A stretch of DNA of 36,136 nucleotides from an uncultured Corynebacterium sp. GTDB taxonomy: Bacteria; Actinomycetota; Actinomycetes; Mycobacteriales; Mycobacteriaceae. The notes beneath the pieces are model-generated. The model did no database searches, had not been told where the DNA came from, and was given only the letters and a program-made list of their open reading frames with translations. Positions within the stretch are counted from its first letter, which is position 1, and every line of letters starts with the position of its first letter. A program made the translations under genes and the position numbers. Where the stretch lies: the NCBI RefSeq assembly GCF_946222305.1, contig NZ_CAMIHZ010000019.1, positions 1 through 36,136 of the forward strand. Reading direction: 5' to 3'. Positions 1-7,506 of the stretch are shown here, piece after piece.

Positions 1-1
1 G

Positions 2-148
2 GGGATGCTTATTCAATTCGGTATTGTTGTCGTCGTCGTGTTGTATAGCGCGCCGACTGGTCTAGAGGTTTGGGAAAAGTCGCTTATCGGTGCGGTGTTT
101 TACGCACCGGGCATGATGTTGGAGATGGTGGGGGCATCGAAAGCCTGA
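2..148 (+). CDS. C-terminal end of a possible membrane protein (5' truncated)
   Basis: An open frame enters from the left edge and ends at TGA 146-148, giving about 48 residues. The residues include a strongly hydrophobic stretch (FGIVVVVVLYSA) and a second moderately hydrophobic one (LIGAVFYAPGMMLEMVG), as in the last helices of an integral membrane protein. The family cannot be named from so little. Third codon positions are not strongly GC-rich, so coding status is uncertain; the next 600 bases are gene-free, which fits a gene end here. Confidence 0.35.
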   Translation, partial: GMLIQFGIVVVVVLYSAPTGLEVWEKSLIGAVFYAPGMMLEMVGASKA

Positions 149-455
149 TGGTGTGCCGAACCTGGTTTTCCCGCGCTTTTTATTTCTGTATGTATCTCCC
201 TTTTCGCCGTGTATTTCACTCCTGTTGTATCCACTGATGCGTCGTGGAGATTGGGGAAGTTGGGGCTTCCTGATGTGAAGCACGGAGAGAAGGGGGGCTG
301 CGCCGTGTGTAAGGGAGGGCGCAGAAGCAAGCGGCTGGGGTTGTGGAAAACAAGGGCCGAAAGATACTCACAGAGGCAAACAGAGTCTTAATTGCGTGAC
401 CTGCAGGTATAAAAATGTCAAATAATCGCACCTGCGGAAACGCATGTGATAGAAG
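149..455. other. Gene-free stretch upstream of the DnaA-box cluster
   Basis: No convincing ORF or RNA gene is visible on either strand. One weak reverse DnaA-box-like 9-mer lies at 342-350 (TGTGGAAAA). An A/T-rich patch around 409-428 is flanked by CAGGT/ACCTG inverted sequences (401-409 and 430-436), which may belong to the structure that follows. Confidence 0.4.
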
Positions 456-631
456 TTATCCACCGCGGCGGTTGTTCCCATGTGAATTGGCAAAAATGCT
501 CTGACCAGCAGGTATAGGAGAAAGTGCAGGTCAGAGTGTTGACTGTCCACAGGTTATCCACAAGCCGAGCTGGGGAAAGAGTATTTGTTCACATAACATC
601 CACAGAGTTATCCCCAGACCCCTGTGGATAA
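456..631. promoter_or_regulatory. Cluster of DnaA-box-like sites upstream of dnaB
   Basis: The DnaA consensus is TTATCCACA. Seen here are TTATCCACC at 456-464, a perfect TTATCCACA at 554-562, ACATCCACA at 596-604, TTATCCCCA at 608-616, and a perfect reverse copy TGTGGATAA at 623-631. CTGTCCACA at 543-551 is a weaker match. Two perfect and several near-perfect sites in 176 bases is far above chance for a GC-rich genome. The cluster ends about 130 bases before the dnaB -10 box. It could regulate dnaB, titrate DnaA, or be part of an origin-like region. Confidence 0.65.
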
Positions 632-772
632 CTCGTTTCCGGAGGGTGCTGAACGCGTGAGTTAGCGCTCGTGCATTTCTTAATCTCAGCGGCCTTGGCC
701 AAGGGTGCCCCATCCTCCGGAGCCTCACAGCCGAAGTGTTTGATGTCGGTTGCCCGCACTATGGTTAGAGCC

Positions 773-2248
773 ATGAGCCCACAGAATCCAGACATCAACT
801 TCGATGACATCCCCCTACCCGAGGAACCTCCCATGGAGCACGGGGAATTCGTCGCGGAAAACCGGCGCCAGGGCAACTTCAACCGCGGTAACCGTGAAAA
901 GTACCAGGACGTCGGTCGCGAGATGCCGCAAAACATTGGGGCGGAGCAAGGCGTGCTCGGCGGTATGTTGCTGGATAAGGACGCGATCGCCGATGTCGTG
1001 GAAATCCTGACGGGTGACGACTTCTACCGGCCAGCCCACAAGACCATCTTCGATACCGTGCTGCGCCTCTACGGCGAAGGCAAAGAAGTCGACCCAGTTA
1101 TTGTCGCCGGTTACCTAGACCGCGATGGTGTGCTCGAGGCGGTAGGCGGGGCTCCCTACCTTCACAGCATTCTCTCCAAGACTCCCACCAGTGCCAATGT
1201 TGGCTACTACGCCGCGTTGGTCAAGGAGAAGTCGACGCTGCGCAAGCTGGTACACGCCGGCACCCGCATCGTGCAATTGGGCTACTCGGGCATCGAGGGG
1301 GCAGAGGTTGCCACTGTGGTGGATAACGCTCAGCAGGAGATGTTCTCCATCACCAATGATGCCGCTAGTGAGGACTACGAAGTCTTCGAGGCGCTGCTGG
1401 AATCCACGATGGACGAGATTGAGGATTTGAGTTCCGGCGGGCAGGCCAAGGGAATCGAGACCGGCTTCCGTGATCTCGATGACCTCACCAACGGCCTCAG
1501 CGGTGGTCAGATGATCATCGTCGCGGCCCGCCCCGGCGTGGGTAAATCCACTTTGGCCCTGGACTTCATGCGAAGCGCGTCGATCCAGCAGGGCAAAACT
1601 TCCGCGCTATTCAGCTTGGAAATGAGCAAGTCGGAAGTCATGATGCGCATCTTCTCCGCAGAAGCCAATGTGCACCTATCGGCCATGCGTGGCGGAAAGA
1701 TGGAGGACGATGACTGGAACCGCCTCACCGCGCGCATCGGGGAGATCGCAGAAGCACCCATCTACATTGACGATTCGCCCAACCTGACGATGATGGAGAT
1801 CCGTTCCAAGGCGCGCCGCCTGAAGCAGCAAGCGGATCTGGGGCTTGTGGTGGTGGACTACCTCCAGCTGATGAGTTCCGGCAAGCGCGTGGAATCCCGC
1901 CAGCAAGAGGTTTCGGAATTCTCCCGTCAGCTCAAGCTGCTGGCGAAGGAAGTGAATGTTCCTGTGGTGGCTATCTCGCAGCTCAACCGTGGTGTGGAAT
2001 CCCGTGGCGAGGATGCGCTGCCAAGGGTTTCCGACCTGCGTGAATCCGGCTCGCTGGAGCAGGATGCCGATATGGTCATGCTGATCCACCGCCCGGATTC
2101 GCAAAACCGTGATCACGAACGCCAGGGCGAGGCAGACATCATCTTGGCGAAGCACCGTGGTGGCCCTATCGGCACTGTCACAGTGGCCCACCAGCTGCAG
2201 TTCTCGAAGTTCAGCGACATGGCGCGCGATATCGCGCCCATGCCCTAG
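773..2248 (+). CDS. dnaB: Replicative DNA helicase DnaB
   Basis: DnaB is the hexameric 5'-3' helicase that unwinds DNA at the replication fork. From the chosen start it has 491 residues: an N-terminal DnaB domain (starting around QNIGAEQGVLGGMLL), a linker, and a RecA-like ATPase domain with Walker A GVGKST near residue 255, Walker B LVVVDYLQL, and a conserved QLNRGVESR segment. The frame stays open upstream to an ATG at 671, but ATG 773 is preferred: TATGGT at 760-765 lies exactly 7 bases before it, a leaderless-transcript arrangement, and the extra 34 residues look unlike DnaB. Many actinobacterial dnaB genes carry inteins; this one does not. It converges on the marR gene with only 8 bases between stops. 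Confidence 0.96.
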   Translation: MSPQNPDINFDDIPLPEEPPMEHGEFVAENRRQGNFNRGNREKYQDVGREMPQNIGAEQGVLGGMLLDKDAIADVVEILTGDDFYRPAHKTIFDTVLRLYGEGKEVDPVIVAGYLDRDGVLEAVGGAPYLHSILSKTPTSANVGYYAALVKEKSTLRKLVHAGTRIVQLGYSGIEGAEVATVVDNAQQEMFSITNDAASEDYEVFEALLESTMDEIEDLSSGGQAKGIETGFRDLDDLTNGLSGGQMIIVAARPGVGKSTLALDFMRSASIQQGKTSALFSLEMSKSEVMMRIFSAEANVHLSAMRGGKMEDDDWNRLTARIGEIAEAPIYIDDSPNLTMMEIRSKARRLKQQADLGLVVVDYLQLMSSGKRVESRQQEVSEFSRQLKLLAKEVNVPVVAISQLNRGVESRGEDALPRVSDLRESGSLEQDADMVMLIHRPDSQNRDHERQGEADIILAKHRGGPIGTVTVAHQLQFSKFSDMARDIAPMP

Positions 2249-2256
2249 GGCACCCG

Positions 2257-2787
2257 CTAGTCCTCGAACTGGGTTGCGAGCTTGCGCAAAATCCGCGCCA
2301 GGTCCTTCTGGTCTTTCTCATCTAGCGGATCGAAGAAGGAATTGCGCACGCACTCAACGTGACCAGGCGCAGCCGTTTGGATGGCCTCCATGCCCGCCGG
2401 TTCGATCACAACAAACGCGCCACGGCCATCCTCCGCGCATGATTCGCGGCGCACTAACCCCCGCTTGGACATGCGCGTGATCTGGTGGGACAACCGAGAT
2501 CGATCCCACTGCAGCTGCTCCGCTAGCGCGGCAATGCGTTCCCGCTGTTCCGGGTGTTCGGATAGAGGCACGAGGACCGTGTAATCGGCCAGCGAAAGTT
2601 CTGATTTGCGCTGTAGTTCGCGGGCCATCGTGGCGTCAATACGAGCGGTGACAAAAATCCAGTCACGCCACGTGGCCTGTTCCTCGGAAGTCAGCCACCG
2701 TGGAGCGCCGTGCGCCGACGACGGGGAATGCTTGGCGGGCTGCTGACCATCGGTGAGCCAGTTCTCGGGTGTGGAGCGATTGGGCAA
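2257..2787 (-). CDS. MarR-family transcriptional regulator
   Basis: This is a 176-residue winged-helix regulator. After a Pro/Ser-rich N-terminal tail of about 35 residues comes the MarR core, with the recognition region around LAEQLQWDRSRLSHQITRMS followed by KRGLVRRESCAEDGRGAFV, the usual MarR wing. The start is TTG at 2787, supported by a strong GAGGTGA ribosome site 4 bases upstream; the nearby ATG is out of frame and stops at once. A 16-base inverted repeat lies about 64 bases upstream, between this gene and the divergent crcB pair, so autoregulation and possibly control of crcB are likely. The ligand is unknown. Confidence 0.88.
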   Translation of the reverse strand: MPNRSTPENWLTDGQQPAKHSPSSAHGAPRWLTSEEQATWRDWIFVTARIDATMARELQRKSELSLADYTVLVPLSEHPEQRERIAALAEQLQWDRSRLSHQITRMSKRGLVRRESCAEDGRGAFVVIEPAGMEAIQTAAPGHVECVRNSFFDPLDEKDQKDLARILRKLATQFED

Positions 2788-2850
2788 GATGTCACCTCAT
2801 GCGGGTTAGGCGCTGTCGTTATCTACCTTAATCAGACCACACCACCATCT

Positions 2851-2866
2851 TGTTGATAAATCAACA
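2851..2866. promoter_or_regulatory. Inverted repeat, probable MarR operator
   Basis: TGTTGAT-AA-ATCAACA is a perfect inverted repeat with 7-base arms and a 2-base spacer. Its size and TTGAT/ATCAA core fit classic MarR-family operators. It sits in the divergent gap between the MarR gene and crcB, where a dimer could act on both promoters. Confidence 0.65.
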
Positions 2867-2944
2867 GGGGAGGTGGCGTTGGAAATAGCGAATTCACCTG
2901 CAGTCATACTTCGCTGTCCAAATGGAAAATTGTAGGCTAAAAGG

Positions 2945-3469
2945 GTGACCACACCTCCAGCACCAACGTCTCCGGCCCTGCCCCGGCAATACCTCTGGGT
3001 ATTCCTCGGCGGCATGGCCGGCACTTTGGCGCGCTGGCTTTTATCCACGGCGCTGCCCCGCGTCTCCCTCGCGCCGAGCTCAGGAAACTACCTGTGGGAC
3101 ATCTGGGGCATGCCAGGCCTCTCGCTCATGCTGTGCAATGCGGTGGGAGCAGGCCTGCTGGGAGCCGTGATCAGCATGTATCCCGACTCGAAATCCAAAC
3201 CACGCGTGCTGTGGGGAACGGGTGCGCTGGGGGCTTTCACGTCATACAGCGCATTGGCCTCCGTCGCGGCGGGTCTCGAAGCCAGCTCGGCCCAGCTACG
3301 CGCCGGGATGACCGCGACTCCCACCTTCGCCGAGGTAGCCGGAGGTTTCAGCTACTGCATCATCAGCCTGGCGGTGGGCCTGATCGCAGCTGTGGCCGGG
3401 CGCATCTGGGGCGCTGGGATCCGCGGCACGCAGGTCGTTCGTCGCGCCCAATCAGCGGAGGATGCATGA
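2945..3469 (+). CDS. crcB: Fluoride efflux channel subunit CrcB/Fluc (first copy)
   Basis: CrcB (Fluc) proteins are small four-helix membrane channels that expel fluoride. This 174-residue copy has the family marks GGMAGTLARWLL near the N-terminus, CNAVGAGLLGA in helix 2, and GTGALGAFTSYSALA, equivalent to the usual GxxGGxTTFSTF, though here the GG-TTFST core is relaxed. The start is GTG 2945; TAGGCT at 2933-2938 lies 6 bases before it, suggesting a leaderless mRNA. The stop overlaps the ATG of the second crcB by four bases (ATGA). Paired crcB genes usually encode heterodimeric channels. No fluoride riboswitch is visible upstream. Confidence 0.88.
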   Translation: MTTPPAPTSPALPRQYLWVFLGGMAGTLARWLLSTALPRVSLAPSSGNYLWDIWGMPGLSLMLCNAVGAGLLGAVISMYPDSKSKPRVLWGTGALGAFTSYSALASVAAGLEASSAQLRAGMTATPTFAEVAGGFSYCIISLAVGLIAAVAGRIWGAGIRGTQVVRRAQSAEDA

Positions 3470-3969
3470 ACTCCTTCGTAGAAATCCTGATAGCGATGCT
3501 AGGCGGCGGCCTTGGGGCCATTTCGCGTTTCGCGTTGGACAGGAAGCTTAAATCTGCCGCCATCGGACTTAGCCCCATGGTCAGCCTCACCATCATTAAC
3601 GTGATTGGTAGCGCAGTACTGGGCATCCTGCTGGGGGTGGCATACGTCTATGGCGGGTCCATGGCGATGTCGAATCATGGTGAAGCCATGCTGAACGCTC
3701 GCCCAGTTTCCAACCTCGTTTCCACGTGGCTTGTGCCGCTTGTAGGCACGGGTTTCTGTGGCGGATTCACCACTTTCTCTACCGCTATCGTTGAGGCTTT
3801 GCCGTCACGCCTGCGGATTGAGACCGACGCCACCACGCCCCATTCGCCTCACACCCCGACCGGGCCCTCACGTTGGTTCGGAGTTTGGCAGCTCATCATC
3901 ATGACCGCCGCGTGCGTGGTGGTGGCACTGTTGGGATACGTGGCAGCGCTGCTAGTGATGGCTCCCTAA
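3466..3969 (+). CDS. crcB: Fluoride efflux channel subunit CrcB/Fluc (second copy)
   Basis: This is a 167-residue partner of the preceding gene. It keeps the stricter family motifs: MLGGGLGAISRFALD near the N-terminus, INVIGSAVLGILLG in helix 2, and GTGFCGGFTTFSTAIVE in helix 3. A hydrophilic insert (about residues 108-128, rich in His, Thr and Pro) precedes the last helix. The start at ATG 3466 overlaps the previous stop and has GGAGG at 3457-3461, four bases upstream, so translation is probably coupled. An open frame extends upstream but only as a shadow of the first crcB. Confidence 0.9.
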   Translation: MNSFVEILIAMLGGGLGAISRFALDRKLKSAAIGLSPMVSLTIINVIGSAVLGILLGVAYVYGGSMAMSNHGEAMLNARPVSNLVSTWLVPLVGTGFCGGFTTFSTAIVEALPSRLRIETDATTPHSPHTPTGPSRWFGVWQLIIMTAACVVVALLGYVAALLVMAP

Positions 3970-4007
3970 AGTGGCGCCGCAACTGCCGCCGAGGGTGGGG
4001 CGCGAAA

Positions 4008-4523
4008 TTACTTCTTCGCGGTCACCCAAATATCGATCTCCGCATAAACGGGTTCATTGCCCGCTGCGTCCTCGAAATTGATCTTGACGGTAACGGTCTG
4101 CCCACCGGTTTCGCGGGTAATGGTGGAGAAATCCGGCAGATCAGCGCTCGCCCGTGCAGTCAGCCCACCCGTGGACTTAGTGCGGTACTCGGTACGCATG
4201 CCCTTCGGCAACCAACGGTGTGTGTTCGGAAGGGAAGCTTCCGCGAGCATTCCCATGGCGAACTCTGCGGCATTGCAGGCAGCAATGGCGTGGAACGTCT
4301 TGATGTGGTTGTTAACCAGCCACCACTTCGGTACCTTGACCTCGGCGTATCCTGGGCGCATTTCCTGCAGACGCGGCAGCACTGTGGAGAAGTAAGGAGC
4401 CTTCAAGGAAACCGCGGCCGAGAACAAACCCTTGCCACCCGGTTTCTTGGACAACTTCTTGTACATGCGGAAAACGGGGGAGGGGTTCGCGTTGGCGTCG
4501 AATTGAGAAGAAGAAGTAGTCAT
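4008..4523 (-). CDS. DUF4442 domain protein (hotdog-fold, thioesterase-like)
   Basis: The 171-residue protein resembles the actinobacterial DUF4442 family, which has a hotdog fold related to acyl-CoA thioesterases. Typical pieces are the APYFSTVLPRLQEMRPGYAEVKVPK strand region, NNHIKTFHAIAACNAAEFAMG in the central helix, and the C-terminal sheet ending NEPVYAEIDIWVTAKK. Its substrate is unknown. TACTGT lies exactly 7 bases upstream of the ATG (4531-4536 on the complementary strand), so the mRNA is probably leaderless. It diverges from the thioredoxin gene with about 107 bases between them and converges on crcB. Confidence 0.8.
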   Translation of the reverse strand: MTTSSSQFDANANPSPVFRMYKKLSKKPGGKGLFSAAVSLKAPYFSTVLPRLQEMRPGYAEVKVPKWWLVNNHIKTFHAIAACNAAEFAMGMLAEASLPNTHRWLPKGMRTEYRTKSTGGLTARASADLPDFSTITRETGGQTVTVKINFEDAAGNEPVYAEIDIWVTAKK

Positions 4524-4630
4524 AGAAAAAACAGTAAACGATTCGTGGGGAATAAACCGGTGCTTGCGTATCGTTGGGGTGTATTAGAGCGAAAACCTAG
4601 TGAAGACCTAGACGGAAGGACGCAATAGGT

Positions 4631-4999
4631 ATGGCAACGATTGAGGTAACCGGCGAGAATTTCCAGGACACCGTTTCTCAGGACGGCATTGTGCTGCTGG
4701 ATTTCTGGGCGGAGTGGTGTGGCCCATGTAAGCGTTTCGGCCCCATCTTCGAGCAAGCCTCTGAGCAGAACCCAGATGCGGTGTTCGGCAAGGTCGATAC
4801 CGAGACCAACCAGGAGCTTTCCGCAGCCCTCCAGATTCAGTCCATCCCTACGTTGATGGTGTTCCGCGATGGCATTTTGCTGGCGCGTGAATCTGGCCTG
4901 CTGCCTGGTGAGGCGTTGAATGACCTCATCTCCCAGGCGAAGCAACTGGATATGGACGAGGTCCGCAAGCAGGTCGAGGCCCAGAACCAAGAGGGCTAA
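4631..4999 (+). CDS. trxA: Thioredoxin
   Basis: This is a cytoplasmic disulfide reductase of 122 residues. The active site WCGPCK is present (Cys30 and Cys33), with FWAEW before it and the cis-proline SIPTLMVF segment later, all standard for thioredoxin. The acidic C-terminal tail (about 15 residues ending EAQNQEG) is longer than in E. coli TrxA. The ribosome site GGAAGGA is at 4614-4620, 10 bases upstream. A hairpin terminator follows the stop. Whether this is the main thioredoxin or a secondary one cannot be told; no thioredoxin reductase gene is adjacent. Confidence 0.93.
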   Translation: MATIEVTGENFQDTVSQDGIVLLDFWAEWCGPCKRFGPIFEQASEQNPDAVFGKVDTETNQELSAALQIQSIPTLMVFRDGILLARESGLLPGEALNDLISQAKQLDMDEVRKQVEAQNQEG

Positions 5000-5014
5000 G
5001 CGAGCTGTGTTGTT

Positions 5015-5042
5015 ACCCCGTCGCCCATTGTGGTGGCGGGGT
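5015..5042 (+). terminator. Hairpin terminator after thioredoxin
   Basis: ACCCCGTCGCC (5015-5025) can pair with GGTGGCGGGGT (5032-5042) over 11 positions, two of them G-U, with a 6-base loop, followed by a short T-rich stretch. A smaller hairpin (CGCCC 5087-5091 with GGGCG 5098-5102) stands between it and the convergent dehydrogenase gene. Confidence 0.6.
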
Positions 5043-5145
5043 TTGTGCTGTGTTGGTTGGGGTTGAGCGTTCGTAGGGAGCGCAGACGCCCGCTAGTGGG
5101 CGGGTGCTGGCAGTGGGTTCTGGTGTCGGTTGTTATTGAGGTGGG

Positions 5146-6204
5146 TTAGAAGGTTTTCGCGTCGATCACGAAGCGGTACCTCACATCCGACGCCAAAACG
5201 CGCTCATAGGCCTCGTTAATCTTGTCGGCTGCGACGATTTCGGCTTCGGCGGTGATGCCGTGCTCGGCGCAGAAGTCGATCATCTCCTGGGTTTCTGGAA
5301 TGCCACCGATCATGGAACCGGCCAGTGACTTGCGGCCACCGATGAGCTGACCGGCGCCCAACTGCATCTTCTCTGGAGGAAGTCCCAGCATCACCATGGT
5401 GCCGTTGCGGCGCAGCATTTGCATGAATGGTTCGACTGGCATCGGTGCGGAAACCGTGTTGATGATGAGGTCGTAGGAATTCAGGTGTGGCTTGTGGAAG
5501 TCCTCCTCGGCCGTAGCGACGTACTCGCTGGCCCCGAACTTCTTGCCATCGTCCTGCTTGGATAGGGAGTGGCTGAACACGGTCACTTCCGCACCCATTG
5601 CCTTGGCGATCTTCACGGCCACGTGGCCAAGGCCGCCCATGCCGACCACGCCCACGCGCTTGCCAGGGCCAGCGCCCCAGTGCTTCAGCGGGGAGTATGT
5701 GGTGATACCAGCGCACAGCAGTGGGGTAGCGGCGGCGGCTTGTTCGGTTTCGAGGTCAGCGAAGGCCTCGGGGATCTTGATGAGGAAATCCTCGCGGCAC
5801 ACGATGTGCGTGGAGTAGCCACCTTGGGTGATAGAGCCGTCGTGGCGGTCCACGCCGTTGTAGGTTCCGGTGGAACCATTTTCGCAGTAGTTCTCGTCGC
5901 CGTCCTCGCAGGCGGAGCACTCACCGCAGGAATCGACGATGCAGCCGATGCCGACTACGTCGCCAACGGCGAACTTGCTGACTTCGGGGCCGACCTCGCG
6001 GATGGTGCCGATGATTTCGTGTCCGGGGGTCATAGGGAAGTTTTCGTGAGGCCAGTCACCGTTAACGGTGTGGATATCGCTGTGGCAGATACCGGCCCAG
6101 CGGATTTCTAGCAGGCAGTCGTCGGGGCGCAGGACGCGCCGGGTGATTGTTCCTTTTTCCATGGGGGCGCCAGCGGCTGGCGCTGTGTAGCATGCAACGT
6201 CCAT
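5146..6204 (-). CDS. adhC: Zinc-dependent NAD(P) alcohol dehydrogenase (CAD/AdhC type)
   Basis: This is a 352-residue medium-chain dehydrogenase that oxidises alcohols or reduces aldehydes with NAD(P). Catalytic zinc ligands are Cys40 and His62-Glu63 (GICHSDIH, PGHEIIG). The structural zinc set is Cys93, Cys96, Cys99 and Cys107. The cofactor fold shows GVVGMGGLGHVAVKIAKAMG. The overall layout matches the cinnamyl-alcohol-dehydrogenase branch that includes mycobacterial AdhC and E. coli YahK, which prefers NADPH and broad aldehydes. TACAGT lies 7 bases before the ATG (6212-6217 on the complementary strand), so it is probably leaderless. It is monocistronic and faces the thioredoxin gene. The physiological substrate is not evident. 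Confidence 0.92.
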   Translation of the reverse strand: MDVACYTAPAAGAPMEKGTITRRVLRPDDCLLEIRWAGICHSDIHTVNGDWPHENFPMTPGHEIIGTIREVGPEVSKFAVGDVVGIGCIVDSCGECSACEDGDENYCENGSTGTYNGVDRHDGSITQGGYSTHIVCREDFLIKIPEAFADLETEQAAAATPLLCAGITTYSPLKHWGAGPGKRVGVVGMGGLGHVAVKIAKAMGAEVTVFSHSLSKQDDGKKFGASEYVATAEEDFHKPHLNSYDLIINTVSAPMPVEPFMQMLRRNGTMVMLGLPPEKMQLGAGQLIGGRKSLAGSMIGGIPETQEMIDFCAEHGITAEAEIVAADKINEAYERVLASDVRYRFVIDAKTF

Positions 6205-6523
6205 GAATCCGACTGTACGCCGGATAGGTAGGGGGGTGTTGGGCTGAGTTGTGCCACTTTAAACCGCGACTTGTGCTGCGCTAGTTCGATCGTTGGCTGA
6301 GCCGCGCCAGACGGAGCTTGGCATGACCCGTGGTAACCGAGCTTCGCATGTGCCGCGATAGTCAGAGAAATGTATGACCCGCGCGGACATCGTAATCGCC
6401 GTACCATAGGAGGCAATGCGTTCGGCGCTTGGGACGATCCTCTACACCGGATCTGACAAACTGGGTCTAGCCGACAGATAAAAACCTTTTAACTGACTGC
6501 GAAAATTACTGGGAGTGATCCAC
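6205..6523. other. Divergent adhC-pspA control region
   Basis: No gene is visible. A 17-base direct repeat, GAGCTTGGCATGACCCG at 6314-6330 and GAGCTTCGCATGTGCCG at 6339-6355, is spaced 25 bases start to start, with a third partial copy (ATGTATGACCCG) at 6370-6381. A plausible housekeeping promoter for the PspA gene is CTGACA (6453-6458) with GATAAA (6477-6482). The repeats may be regulator sites. Confidence 0.4.
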
Positions 6524-7429
6524 ATGGCTAATCCTTTCTCCAAGGGTTGGAAGTACCTCATGCAATCGATGGATTCCAAGATCGAGGAAAATGCGGATCC
6601 ACACGTTCAGATTCAGCAGGCTACGGAGGCCTCAAAGCGCCAGCACCAGGAAGTTACCGAGCGCGCTGCCGCCATCATCGGCAACCGCAACCAGCTGGAG
6701 ATGAAGCTCCACCGCCTGCAGGAAGACATGACGAAGCTGCAGGACAACGCACGCATGGCGCTGCAACAGGCCGATAAGGCCGCGGCTGAGGGCAACCAGG
6801 CCAAGGCCCAGGAGCTGAACAACACTGCAGAGGTTTTCGCTTCCCAGCTGGTCTCGGTGGAGCAGCAATTCGAAGAGACGAAGCAGATGCACGCCGGTGC
6901 AGTGGAAGCTGCCAAGCAGGCAGAGCAGCAGCAAAAACAGTCCGCAGCACGCTTGGAGGAGCAGCTCTCCCAAATCAACCAGCTGCGTTCTCAAGCAGAC
7001 CAAGCCAAGATGCAGGAGATGACTTCTCGTTCCATGCAGGAAATGCAGGGCATCCAGGCCGATGACAGCGTGCCAACCCTCGACGGTGTGCGGGAAAAGA
7101 TCGAGCAACGCTACGCGAACGCTCTTGGTGCTCAAGAATTGGTGGAGGGTTCCGTTCAAGGGCGCATGCAGGAGATCTCCGCTACTGGCCACGACATGAA
7201 GGCTAGCTCTCGCCTGGATCAGATCCGCGCGGAACTCGCAGGTGGTTCCGGTTCCGCCGACTCCGCGAATAAGCAATTGAACGCCGGAGCCGACGACCAT
7301 CTGCAGCAGAGCCTCGAAGCCAAGCCGGAGACCGGCCAAGACCAGGCAGCGACCACAGGCGAATCAACCCAGAACAACCAGTCCGGCCCACCTCACATCA
7401 ACCCCTACCTGAACAACAACGACAGCTAG
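6524..7429 (+). CDS. pspA: PspA/IM30 family membrane-stress protein
   Basis: This 301-residue protein belongs to the PspA/IM30 (ESCRT-III-like) family, whose members coat and stabilise stressed inner membrane. It starts with the amphipathic segment ANPFSKGWKYLMQSMDSKIEE, then a long coiled coil very rich in Gln, Glu, Ala and Lys (about residues 25-170), a linker, and a short helical region. The last 70 residues are low-complexity and rich in Gln, Asn and Gly, which is not part of the family core. GTG at 6515 is in frame, but ATG 6524 with GGGAG at 6511-6515 is the better start. No PspB/PspC-like partner is next to it, as is common in actinobacteria. Confidence 0.88.
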   Translation: MANPFSKGWKYLMQSMDSKIEENADPHVQIQQATEASKRQHQEVTERAAAIIGNRNQLEMKLHRLQEDMTKLQDNARMALQQADKAAAEGNQAKAQELNNTAEVFASQLVSVEQQFEETKQMHAGAVEAAKQAEQQQKQSAARLEEQLSQINQLRSQADQAKMQEMTSRSMQEMQGIQADDSVPTLDGVREKIEQRYANALGAQELVEGSVQGRMQEISATGHDMKASSRLDQIRAELAGGSGSADSANKQLNAGADDHLQQSLEAKPETGQDQAATTGESTQNNQSGPPHINPYLNNNDS

Positions 7430-7506
7430 GGTCTCCCCCCGCTGACCGTTATGCTGGGCCTGTTCTCTTTTTCCCATAACCCCAAAATTTTCGAACGGCT
7501 CAGCTA

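Noticed and set aside
671..772. 34-residue upstream extension of DnaB
   Set aside because: The residues do not resemble DnaB and no ribosome site is present; the TANNNT box 7 bases before ATG 773 favours the shorter form.
1500..1900. Intein in dnaB
   Set aside because: The ATPase motifs are continuous from Walker A through Walker B with normal spacing and no splicing-domain residues.
2870..2944. Fluoride riboswitch ahead of crcB
   Set aside because: The conserved crcB-motif segments are not visible and the predicted transcript starts at the start codon, leaving no leader.
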